Source: Ampullaceana balthica (Eukaryota > Mollusca > Gastropoda > Lymnaeidae). From it: 64,000 nucleotides of DNA. This document shows positions 21,354 to 31,736 of the stretch, piece after piece. Below the pieces are notes generated by a model, which did no database searches, was not told the DNA's origin, and worked only from the letters and a program-made list of their open reading frames with translations. Location of the stretch: NCBI GenBank assembly GCA_944989445.1, contig CALYLW010000121.1, forward strand, positions 1,373,537-1,437,536, in the 5' to 3' direction. Position numbers and translations under genes: made by a program. Within the stretch, counting starts at the first letter, position 1, and the number at the start of each line of letters is the position of its first letter.

Positions 21354-23205
21354 CCAAAAAACAATAGGTGAAAAGTTACATGAGATTTTAAATAAAAAAA
21401 AAGTAACATTTCAATATCTAGTTCCTTTTAGGAAAGAAATCCTTGGTTTGAACGTTCACATATTTTTGTTAGTCCATGAATTTCCGATACTTACAGTGCC
21501 ATTTATGTGTTAAAAAATACTATGTGGAAAGTTAATTTTTCTTTTCTTTGTTTGTTTTTGTTTTACATTGATAAAACTAGATTTGAATGAGAAACTTAAA
21601 CGCCTCCCATACTCCCCCCCCCTCCATTTACCCCATTACTTCTGTTATTTAGGCGTAGGAAATCTCCGATATCGTCTGCTAGCGGTCGAAATATCCGGCT
21701 CATTGGTCAAACTGGAAATTGATGGGATTGTTTTGGACTCATTACATGAAATACCAATTTCCGGTTTGGCGCTGCGATTGCTGATGTCTGAGCGCGCACG
21801 GCAAATATTCAAAAGAGAATTTTGATCGCCCATATGAGACCACAGAGAGTTTTGTGGTCGTCTGCGGAAATGTTTGGCACATGTTCACCATGAACTGGCA
21901 GTTTCACTCGCCAACTTTTTCTAAAGAATATTTATGCCAAGATTTTCTATTTATGTTTGTTGTTAATTCAGATTAGTAACATTCTCCAAAAGTTGGAATT
22001 ATTTCTGACGTTGTATTAAATAAAATAATAAACATCGATAAATTGATTTTCAAAAAAAAATTCAGAAAAAGATAAAATTCGTGTTTTTGAAAAATGAAAT
22101 ATAGAGATGCTAAAAGAATTCACAAATCAGTTGGTGTTTAGGCAGTGCACGACACGGCTTTCAAAATTTACTTTAAAAGTGTGTGAACCACACGGGATAG
22201 ATTATTTTGTTTCGTTTCCAAAGATTAGATTTGCTACTGATTTTAACCAATACATATTAGTCGCCGGCCAAATGATGAGTGTAAAAAAAGAGAAAAAATA
22301 GAACTTACTAACAACATAAATACAATCGGATTTTGACCATTTATTTTTACAACTTAATTTGGCAATTTAACTTATTTTGTTAATTTATTTTGACAAATTT
22401 GATACACACATTTTTTGTGTGTACAAGTTATTGGGAAAATTTATTTTGACAACTTATTTTTAAAACAACTTATTTAGAAAACTTATTTTCATCGCTAATT
22501 TTGACAAATATGTCCAATACAGTGTCTGATGAACTTAACCTCAATTCACATCTTCCAGCCCTGAAATAATTGACCGAAACAGCATTAACTCTCTGGAGAC
22601 GTCATATTACCTAAGTCCCTTTAGTGTCCGACATGACGTCCCGCGCGGGGCTCAGTTACCGGCCATGCCAATCTGGGTGTTGGGGTTCATACAGTCCGAG
22701 TGTTACTAAAGGGAGACAAACTTGTCGTGTCTGAACGTGACCTGAATCTCCTAGGGAGCCAGACAGTGGGTTCCATTTAGGTGTAAAGAAAAACTAGGGA
22801 TGCTGTGCATTAGATTCCACGTATTCAAACCTAAAAACGTTTGGTGGGGGAGGATCTATACGTATTTTTGTAAGCCCCATTTTCATCTTGTTTGTCATTA
22901 TTTCTTGTTTACACCAGATTATTTCTCATGAATCTGAATTGATGACGCTGTGTATGTCACATTGAGAGAGGGATTGTATTGTACATTCATAGAAAAAGAG
23001 AGCGAGAGAGAAAGAGAGAAGGTATGTAAGAAAGATGGAGAGGAGGGAGAGAAGAGAGCAAGAGGGAATGGATTGATTGCTCATTACGAACACAATGCTT
23101 CCTACTCCCTAACAACTATCTGCACTACGAGTCGAATTGGCGTTGAGTTGGTGGAAAGTCTTAGGACAAGGTGTTTTGTACATTAAATTCTGGTCCAAGC
23201 AAGCA
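21354..23205. other. non-coding sequence
   Basis: Includes a stretch (22320-22510) of irregular TTATTTTGACAA-like repeats. Short frames at 21568-21825 and 22107-22301 match nothing I recognise. Confidence 0.4.
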
Positions 23206-23210
23206 AGTAT

Positions 23211-23590
23211 TTAAATCCCTTATATTAACTTCACCGCCGTCTCTCTCTCTGTCTGTCGTTCGTCGTCGGGCAGGCGGGCAGGCGGAAAAACAGAAGTAAA
23301 AAATGACACACTTTCCGTGATGCTATCGAGCTGAAATTTTGCACATAGACTCGTGTCACCTAAAAATGCATCGTATCAAAATGTCAGATCGATCGAACGT
23401 ACCGTAATTAAATTAATGCATTTTTAGTTTATCTCGATATAACGTATGTAATTCGACTTCAAATTTTGTTATTGTTTTTCTTCCACTTGTCAGTTGAGTA
23501 AACGCGTTGACGCCACCCATCGTTGTACCGGCGTGCATTTGTTTACATTTTACGTGTCACGCTGAGCTCGGTCGAGCGATCGGTGACCAG
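23211..23590 (-). mobile_element. family B element, truncated minus-strand copy
   Basis: Reads inverted: TAAATCCCTTATATTAAC at 23212-23229, the CTGAAATTTT/GATCGATC core at 23330-23400 and a GCTGAGCTCGGTCGAGCGAT segment at 23560-23580. The G-rich end and outer terminus are absent. Confidence 0.55.
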
Positions 23591-24260
23591 AATCTGAAGT
23601 TTTTTTTTAACAAACTGAAAACAAATGTTTTAATAAATAATTTAAATATTTATCAATATAGTTTTACATTACTTTATACAATTGACATATTTTTTTTCTT
23701 AAACATGCTTAATAGTGGTGTAAACTTGCTTTTAATAAAAGAAGTTTTTGAAGTTTTTAATTTTAAGATTCTGGACTTGTAATCAGGACATGTTTCTTAA
23801 TGATAGATGACATAACGCCATGTAAGAATTGAAATATAAACCACACAGCACATTTACGAGAGTATTTATTTCATTTTTACAATGCTCATTACTTGTAATA
23901 CCCAGGATATTTATAATTTATGGATATTTTGATGAACAAATTTGTTTCAGAGGTTTAAAAAAATGCAATCATCATATTTCTGCTTTCCTAATAATCCTGC
24001 CAGAATCGCGTCATTAAACATCTGAAAAAGAATGCTGGAAAATATTTAAAGCGCATCCAATGACATTGCTCTATTAGTTAGCAAGGAACGATGGTTTATG
24101 GGCGGAATGAGTCTAGAAAAGTGAGATTGTCTATATGCAATAATGTTTGAATATCTGTGTAGGCGTGTATCTTTTAAACAAATCTATATACTTATAAACC
24201 TATATCAAAGCTAATACAAATTTAGGAACTTACTTATCAACGATTTCAATTATTTATTAT
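23591..24260. other. AT-rich non-coding sequence
   Basis: No gene or repeat family was recognised. Confidence 0.4.
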
Positions 24261-24516
24261 GGGACGCGGTGGTCGAGTGGCAGCGTTGGTCACGGGTTCG
24301 AATCCATGTCAAGGCAAGGATTTGTTCCCGGGGCCCTGAGTCACCCAGCCCGAATGGGTACCTAAAACTAGTTAGGCGGCTGGGTAATGCGTGGAACCCA
24401 CAACGCCGTGGCCTGTGATCGCTGCATCACTTGCCAACAGATCATCTGTCATGGTCTGTGGACGCAATTATCTTCTGCATAGAAGGAGCGTCTGTATTGA
24501 TAAGATAAGATAAGAT
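24261..24516 (+). mobile_element. tRNA-derived SINE, family S1
   Basis: The 5' head carries TGGTCGAGTGG (A box, 24270-24280) and a perfect B box GGTTCGAATCC (24295-24305). The body runs through GTCACCCAGCCCGAATGG to GGACGCAATTATCTTCTGCA, then an AAGGAGCGTCTGTA block and an (ATAAG)n tail. The last 60 bases match the 3' end of the LINE at 29605-29672, so the SINE probably uses that LINE's machinery. The A-B spacing is about 17 bases shorter than in the copy at 61176-61465, so this copy is likely a poor Pol III template. Confidence 0.88.
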
Positions 24517-24620
24517 TTCCAGAAGAGTCTTACTTTTTATTTTTATGCTCTTTCTATTTCACTACTCAATATTAAAAATATATATTTTCTAACGGCTGCT
24601 TCTTTTCCAGTTAATGTTTA

Positions 24621-25458
<838 letters not shown>

Positions 25459-25593
25459 GTTATGTATATTTGTTGTCACTTGAAAAGTGTTCCTAATACG
25501 TATACAGCAATGATCGTCTCCCTGTAAAATGAAATCGCTGTTCTACAATTTACAAAACATATGTTCTCGTAACAATTCACGTCATTATTTCCT

Positions 25594-25643
25594 ACTAGAC
25601 GCCCCGCGGCGTAGCATACGCCGCAGACTTGCTCATGGAGAGT
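25594..25643. mobile_element. family A edge fragment
   Basis: The first 50 bases of family A (ACTAGACGCCCCGCGGCGTA to CATGGAGAGT), joined directly to other sequence. Only the left hairpin is present. Confidence 0.7.
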
Positions 25644-25655
25644 TATTTTACCCCT

Positions 25656-25815
25656 TTAATACACTTTTTTAGGGCGCCTATGGCGCCGACCTTTGTCAAA
25701 AGCCCAACTAACTTGTCCTTGTTTGATCAATACGAAATATTAAACTTTCTGAAATGCACACAAAGTATTTTATAATAGGGGATGTAGGGCGCCTAAGGCG
25801 CCCCCTTTGTTTTTT
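25656..25815. mobile_element. hairpin-containing repeat, family G, copy 2
   Basis: Runs from TTTTTTAGGGCGCCTATGGC to AGGGCGCCTAAGGCGCCCCC, with a GC-rich palindrome at each end and about 100 AT-rich bases between. Nearly the same unit closes the window at 63836-64000. It sits just upstream of the LINE. Confidence 0.5.
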
Positions 25816-28800
25816 TGATGTTATAATTAACCATCATCAAATTATAATAATTTTAGCTGTTTAATAATATTATTTGTTACTAAAATTACTAAAATCCTAA
25901 GTAGTTATGTAGGCAGCCATTTTTATTGTTATTGTTATTAATTTTGAACTATCCTAATCGTAACTGTGTACATAACATTGATAACATAAAATCACCAATT
26001 TTATATACCTTCCAAATAAATTAATTACTAGGTGTAGAATTCATATTTAAATTTAATTGAACTTAATCAAATTAGAACAATTAAGCACACTTTAACAAAA
26101 TTATACATAACTTATAGTATCATAATAATAATAGTAATAGTAATTAGTAATAGTCTTAAGTCTTAAACTTAAGCCTTAAAATTAAACCTAGTCTAACACT
26201 AACCCGAAAATGAGAATTTTCATCTTAGTTTTAGTAATAACCACACTACTTTTAAGGACATTAACGTCAACCAACAAACATCCTAAAAATCAGAGTAATA
26301 TATCAATAATTATAAACCACCACAACACAAAGCACACTGACTACACCTCTATCTTAAGCACAATAAAGGAAATCTCCTTCAAACAATGGAAACATAAAAT
26401 ATGTAGATATAAGCAAAAACACTTAATCTTAATTTTGCTCCTCTCAGGCGACATAGAACTTAACCCAGGCCCAGTATCATCTAAATGTCAAATTTGTATT
26501 AAGGCATGCACTACCAAACAAGGAACCATTCAGTGTGACACCTGCAATGAATGGTACCACATTGCATGCCTGCATTCTAACACACCAAAGCACAAAGCAA
26601 TAGGCCTAAGAAATAAATATGCATCTTGGCACTGCATACATTGTGGGTTGCCCCAAATCAGTTCAGATTTATTTAACTATAAGGACCTTATCACCACAAA
26701 CTCTTACAGTGTTTTGGCTAATCCTTTTATAAATAAACCACTAGATAAAATGAAACCAACCACACAAACCCATAAAATTACCCATAAAAAATCTAATAAT
26801 AATAATAATCAAAACATTCTCAAAACACTAATAGTTAATTTCCAAAGCTTAAAAAATAAAATTCCAGATTTAGAACTACTTATAAAAACAGAAGAACCAG
26901 ACATAATTGCTGGTTCTGAAACTTGGTTGAACCCCAACATATATAACTCTGAGATTTTAAACACCAATTATAATATTTTTAGGAAAGACAGATCAGACAA
27001 TTATGGAGGAGTGCTACTTGCAATTAAATCAAATATCATAGCTGAAGAAATTACTACACAGCAAAATTTTAATATAGAGTCTATTTATTGTAAAATAATT
27101 ACACCAAACTCATCCCCACTTATTGTAGGCAGTATATATAGACCTCCGAATACAAACCCAGAATACATGAACAATCTTTGTAGTCAATTAACTTTCATAA
27201 AAGAGAATAATAAAAATGCAGTTCTATGGATTATGGGGGACTTTAATCTTCCAGATATAAATTGGAAAAATTATACAATTGATAACCATCAAACTAACAA
27301 AGAAATTAATGAACACTTCCTAGACACTATAAACAACATAAACCTAGAACAGATAGTAAAAACAGCAACAAGGAAAAATAAAACACTAGATTTATTCCTA
27401 ACAAATAGACCAGGACTAGTGTTAGACTATAAAATAATTCCAGGACTGTCCGACCATGATATTGTTAGGGTCACCAATACAATAAAAACTAAAATTAATA
27501 AGATACCTAGAAGAATAATCTATCTTTGGAATAAATGTAATTCAATAAAACTACACCAATCAGCGGCTAACTTCCAACAAACTTTCCTAAGTAAATTTAA
27601 CACAAATAGCCCAGTAGAAGAAATTTGGAAAGATATAAAAACAAATCTAAAAACTATAATGGATGAGAATGTTCCAACAAAACTAACATCAAATAAAATT
27701 AACAAATGCTGGTTCAATTCTAGATTGAAAAAGCTATGCAAACTAAAAGAGAACTTATTTAAGAAATATAAAGCTACCAATTCATATAGGATACACAAAA
27801 AATACTTAAAGATTAAACACTTGACACAAAAACTTAGTCGGAACCTCCAAAATGAATATATAAACAATGTAATTACCAAAGATAACAATAAAAACTTATG
27901 GTCCTTTATCAAATCTAAAAAAATGGAACCTTCAGGAATAGCCACACTAAAAGGCTCAAATAATAAAACCTATAATGATAATGAAACTAAAGCTAATATC
28001 CTTAACACATATTTTGCATCATCTTTTTCTGCCTCAGGCGACAAGGAAGTTTTAATAAATTTAAATAAAATGGAGGAAATAGGTAACATAACTGTAGATG
28101 AGATAGGTATACATTCACTCCTAAAAAACTTAAAAATAAACAAAGCTACTGGCCCAGATGATTTGCCTGCAAGATTATTAAAAGAACTAAGCAATGAACT
28201 GTCCCCAATCCTTGTAGTTCTCTTTCAAGCCTCTCTAAACCAGGGTAAAGTGCCCCAGGATTGGAAATTAGCTAATGTAAGTCCACTCTTTAAGAAAGGG
28301 GATAAATCAGACCCTGGTAATTACAGGCCTGTATCACTTACTAGTATCACCTGTAAATTACTAGAACACATAATATATAGTAGAATAGTTAACCACCTTG
28401 ACAAATATAATGCCCTATGCCCACATCAACACGGCTTTAGAAAAAACAGATCATGTGAAACACAATTAATAGGTTTAATAGATGAACTATCAAAAGGCTT
28501 GGACAAAAATGATCAAATAGATACAATATTACTAGACTTCTCAAAAGCATTTGACAAAGTTCACCACCTTAGTTTACTTAAAAAACTTAACTACTTTGGA
28601 ATCTCAGGTTCCTTACATCACTGGATCCAAGACTTCCTTTTGGGCAGGGAGCAAACTGTAATAATTAATGGATCTAAATCTGCACCAATAAAGGTTAACT
28701 CAGGAGTTCCACAAGGAACTGTGCTAGGTCCCTTACTCTTTTTAATTTATATAAATGATTTACCCAACAACATCTCAACAGGTACAAAAGTTAGGCTATT

Positions 28801-29672
28801 TGCTGATGATTGTATAATCTATAGAACAATTAAATCAGAACAAGATAGCAAAATTTTACAAAAAGACTTAGATGAATTGATAAAATGGGAAACTAACTGG
28901 AGTATGTCTTTCCATCCAGAAAAGTGTCAACTGTTAAGAGTAACAAAGAAAAAGAAACAAATAAATTCAAAATATTACATTCATGGAAAAGAACTGACCC
29001 AAACTAAAGATGCAAAATACTTAGGAGTCTTAATAAATGAGAAACTATCATGGAATCCCCATGTCAATGAAGTTATTAAAAAATCAAACAAAACCTTAGG
29101 CTTTATAAAAAGGAACTTTAACAAATGTAATAGAGATATAAAACTAAAATGCTACCTCACTTTGGTGAGACCTGCACTAGAATATGCATCTTCTGTATGG
29201 GACCCATCCACCAAAGAAAACATTGATAAACTAGAACAAATTCAAAAAAGAGCTGCCAGATTCATTACTGGAGAATATTCGAAACTGACAAGAGTAACAC
29301 CATTAGTTAAATCATTAAACCTTGAAACACTAGAGGATAGAAGAACCAAGAGCAAAGTAGTAATCATACATAAAGCAATTAATTCTAATTTAGAAATACA
29401 ACACAAAGATAACTTAATACAACCCTCAGATAGACATAAGGATAAAAACACCTTTCTTATTCCGTATGCAAGAACAAACACATACAAGTTTTCCTTCTTC
29501 CCGTCCGGAATTCGGGCGTGGAATGGGTTGCCTGAAGAATCCAGGAAAACCAACACTTTATCAACATTTAAATCTCTAATAAAAATGCAGGACTAAACAC
29601 AAACCATAGATAAGCGTAGGACGCAATAATCTTCTGTATAGAAGGAGCGTCTGTAAACAGATAAGATAAGAT
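25816..29672 (+). mobile_element. CR1/L2-type non-LTR retrotransposon (LINE), apparently intact
   Basis: It comprises a 5' region without ORF (about 25816-26209, start uncertain), one long ORF (26210-29596) and a short 3' tail ending in GATAAGATAAGAT rather than poly(A). Short tandem 3' tails are usual for CR1/L2-group LINEs. It lies in nAChR intron 1, antisense to the gene. No stop or frameshift interrupts the ORF, so the insertion is probably young. A 5'-truncated relative is at 38496-38701 and a scrap at 15595-15628. Confidence 0.85.
26210..29596 (+). CDS. LINE polyprotein: 2A-like motif, PHD finger, APE-type endonuclease, reverse transcriptase
   Basis: 1128 codons. Residues 1-20 are hydrophobic and signal-like. 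A 2A-like motif DIELNPGP (81-88) follows a leucine/isoleucine-rich stretch; in known 2A peptides the ribosome skips the last G-P bond (here 87/88). A C4HC3 PHD finger follows, with C93, C96, C109, C112, H117, C120, C142 and C145. The endonuclease keeps N210, SETWL (E237), YRPP (310-313), GDFN (343-346) and SDHD (414-417). The RT has LLDFSKAFD (D776), SGVPQGTVLGP (831-841) and the FADD box (864-867). All catalytic residues expected by eye are present. The ATG at 26210 gives the whole frame. The product would copy LINE RNA, and probably the S1 SINE, into nicked DNA. Clade CR1/L2/Crack is inferred. Confidence 0.93.
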   Translation: MRIFILVLVITTLLLRTLTSTNKHPKNQSNISIIINHHNTKHTDYTSILSTIKEISFKQWKHKICRYKQKHLILILLLSGDIELNPGPVSSKCQICIKACTTKQGTIQCDTCNEWYHIACLHSNTPKHKAIGLRNKYASWHCIHCGLPQISSDLFNYKDLITTNSYSVLANPFINKPLDKMKPTTQTHKITHKKSNNNNNQNILKTLIVNFQSLKNKIPDLELLIKTEEPDIIAGSETWLNPNIYNSEILNTNYNIFRKDRSDNYGGVLLAIKSNIIAEEITTQQNFNIESIYCKIITPNSSPLIVGSIYRPPNTNPEYMNNLCSQLTFIKENNKNAVLWIMGDFNLPDINWKNYTIDNHQTNKEINEHFLDTINNINLEQIVKTATRKNKTLDLFLTNRPGLVLDYKIIPGLSDHDIVRVTNTIKTKINKIPRRIIYLWNKCNSIKLHQSAANFQQTFLSKFNTNSPVEEIWKDIKTNLKTIMDENVPTKLTSNKINKCWFNSRLKKLCKLKENLFKKYKATNSYRIHKKYLKIKHLTQKLSRNLQNEYINNVITKDNNKNLWSFIKSKKMEPSGIATLKGSNNKTYNDNETKANILNTYFASSFSASGDKEVLINLNKMEEIGNITVDEIGIHSLLKNLKINKATGPDDLPARLLKELSNELSPILVVLFQASLNQGKVPQDWKLANVSPLFKKGDKSDPGNYRPVSLTSITCKLLEHIIYSRIVNHLDKYNALCPHQHGFRKNRSCETQLIGLIDELSKGLDKNDQIDTILLDFSKAFDKVHHLSLLKKLNYFGISGSLHHWIQDFLLGREQTVIINGSKSAPIKVNSGVPQGTVLGPLLFLIYINDLPNNISTGTKVRLFADDCIIYRTIKSEQDSKILQKDLDELIKWETNWSMSFHPEKCQLLRVTKKKKQINSKYYIHGKELTQTKDAKYLGVLINEKLSWNPHVNEVIKKSNKTLGFIKRNFNKCNRDIKLKCYLTLVRPALEYASSVWDPSTKENIDKLEQIQKRAARFITGEYSKLTRVTPLVKSLNLETLEDRRTKSKVVIIHKAINSNLEIQHKDNLIQPSDRHKDKNTFLIPYARTNTYKFSFFPSGIRAWNGLPEESRKTNTLSTFKSLIKMQD

Positions 29673-29870
29673 CCTCTTTTTACATTGTTCCCTTTTTACA
29701 AAATTAAAATATCAGCGAAAACAATGACGTCATATACTTTTTTTACAGCGCATATTTAATTTGCACCCCTTTTGATGGATTGGTGCAGTAATTTGGTGCG
29801 CTGCTTTCTAAAATTAGTATCTGTTGCACATGCAGCTTCTTGTTGCCTCGCAGGGTCCGACCACGAAGAG

Positions 29871-29933
<63 letters not shown>

Positions 29934-30553
29934 TAGATAGATAGATAGATAGATAGGCTAAAAAGTGTGGGAGGTATTTGATAAAAGAACGAAATAAAAA
30001 TTGCACATAAGTAAGCAGAAGGGCCTAAGCCTAATGTCGAGATCAACAGTCAGTTTAACCTTACTCCTCACCAAATAATGGCAATATCGTAAATATGGGA
30101 TCATTTAAATATGGATTTTATTATATTTTAAATATACATTTACCTATCTTTATTTATGATAAAAATATATCCGCTAACAAATGTGGCTTATATAATCCCT
30201 TAAACAGACTTCCTTGAATGTTTGTCTTTTAACAGATATGTAATTTTTCTGGTAATATCAAACGGACTGTGCGAATGTAAGAGGTAAATGGGCGAATGCT
30301 TCTGTCATCTCTAAAGGTCAAATTATCCATGTTTATTAAGTTTAATAAGGCTCCAAAATATCTTCTTCCGGATACCATTATACCAAAAATATTTTTTTTT
30401 AGAACATAGGCCTTGTTTAATAAACTCTAAAGTAAAGTTTCAAAAATGCACAATAATTAAAGGACGGAAATCGTACGGAAGCATTATTTCATTGCATTTC
30501 CCAACCTAAAATAAAAGGCAAAAATTTGAGTAAGAAAAGATATCAAATAAATG
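29673..30553. other. non-coding sequence with TA/GATA microsatellite
   Basis: (TA)n at 29873-29931 runs into (GATA)n to about 29955. A similar AGAGAATTATATATATAGAT segment occurs at 2126-2147, so the microsatellite belongs to a dispersed repeat. No gene was recognised. Confidence 0.6.
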
Positions 30554-31196
30554 CAGGGGCGGATTACGACTGCACGGGGCAACTGGCTGCTATTCAAACT
30601 GGGGCCCTTTCCAGCCAACGTCCCTTTAAATAAAATTATTGCTAGCAGCTAATATAAGACTGTAACTCGTAACTAAAAAGTCCATTGGTTCCTTGCTCAT
30701 ACTTTGTCTGTACTACTGGATCGACCTTCCCAGCCAAAAAGATAATTCATGAAAAAACCAAACACGAAGAAATAACTGTTTGCCGGTATCCTAAAATTGA
30801 GTGTAAAAAGACAATTTTAAAAAAAGACAAATGAAAAAAAATTCATCCGCTGGGAATCGATCCCGACATCACTTGCACCACAATCCTACACACTTCCACA
30901 CGACCATGAGAGCTTGACGGAATTTATTAATTTAAAAAATATAAAAAATCTTCTTTAACATTTTCTCTTAGTGGGCCTATCAAATCTGTTTTTTCGATTA
31001 CTAAGACTATCGGGTCTGAATAGCGATCAGATTAATCGATCAGATTTTATTAATTTATTTATTGGATGATATTTTCAGGGATCCATGCAAACACTTTTCC
31101 ACCTTTATTATAAAATATACTAAATTTGGTGGCCCCTAAATCATCGGAGGCCCCTGGCTTTAGCCCATTCAGCCCCCCCTCCTTAATCCGTCATAG
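30554..31196 (+). mobile_element. hAT-type MITE, family M (643 bp)
   Basis: CAGGGGCGGATTA start and TTAATCCGTCATAG end. Flanks AATAAATG (30546-30553) and AATAGATG (31197-31204) are an 8-bp duplication with one mismatch. Keeps the internal tRNA-like part (minus-strand GGGATCGATTCCCAGC near 30849). Confidence 0.85.
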
Positions 31197-31675
31197 AATA
31201 GATGATTATCTGGGTAACATGTCTGTTTGTAGATTTCTGTACTAAAATGATACTTTAAAAATGAATAGGAAGAAAAGTTTGTTTTGTGATTAATATATTT
31301 TTTTGGTTCGGAAATTTGACAATTTTTCTTCAAGCGGTGGTGAAAAAAAAATAGTGTAATAAATATTCATAAAGGGCGTTTAAAATATATGCTGTTGCCT
31401 ACCGATTAGATTGTTGCACTTAACGGATTGAAATAAAGATAAATGCGTTATTTGCATGCATGCATTGTTAAGTGACGGTAGTAGGTGGAGATTTCAAGAA
31501 TTGCCTTCGCTCTATTGTTATTAATTAATTAATGTTTTTCGTGTGGTTAACCGGGTCAAATATTAATTCTTTAAAAAACTACAACATATGGACAAAGAGG
31601 CATACATGAACATGTAAATAAAACGCGTTGGCACAAGCGTTTGTTGCGATGACGAGCTTGGATGTGAGTACTCAC
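31197..31675. other. proximal part of nAChR intron 1
   Basis: AT-rich sequence with no recognised feature; on the minus strand it begins with the exon 1 donor GTGAGT. Confidence 0.5.
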
Positions 31676-31736
31676 CAAAGTAAGGTAGAACCAACAATCC
31701 AACACCGAAAGTGACAAGATGATATCGTATCACCAT
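31676..31736 (-). CDS. nicotinic acetylcholine receptor subunit, exon 1 (signal peptide)
   Basis: The minus-strand ATG is at 31736-31734 in a good start context (TTCAACATGG). It encodes M-V-I-R-Y-H-L-V followed by TFGVGLLVLPYF, a short basic start and a hydrophobic core as in signal peptides, and stops in phase 1 at a consensus donor GTGAGT. The leftover G joins GA of exon 2 to give glycine and continues VRAEDPAYN, so cleavage is likely near the VRA. A first exon that carries only the signal peptide is the usual layout in nAChR genes. The 5' UTR and promoter lie above 31736 but cannot be delimited. The join is inferred from phase and content, not from a transcript. Confidence 0.75.

Noticed and set aside
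24261..24335. A functional tRNA gene
   Set aside because: A and B boxes are present but the acceptor stem and normal spacing are not; the sequence continues into a SINE body and LINE-type tail.
27520..27945. Minus-strand gene inside the LINE
   Set aside because: It is the antisense shadow of the LINE ORF, with no domain of its own.
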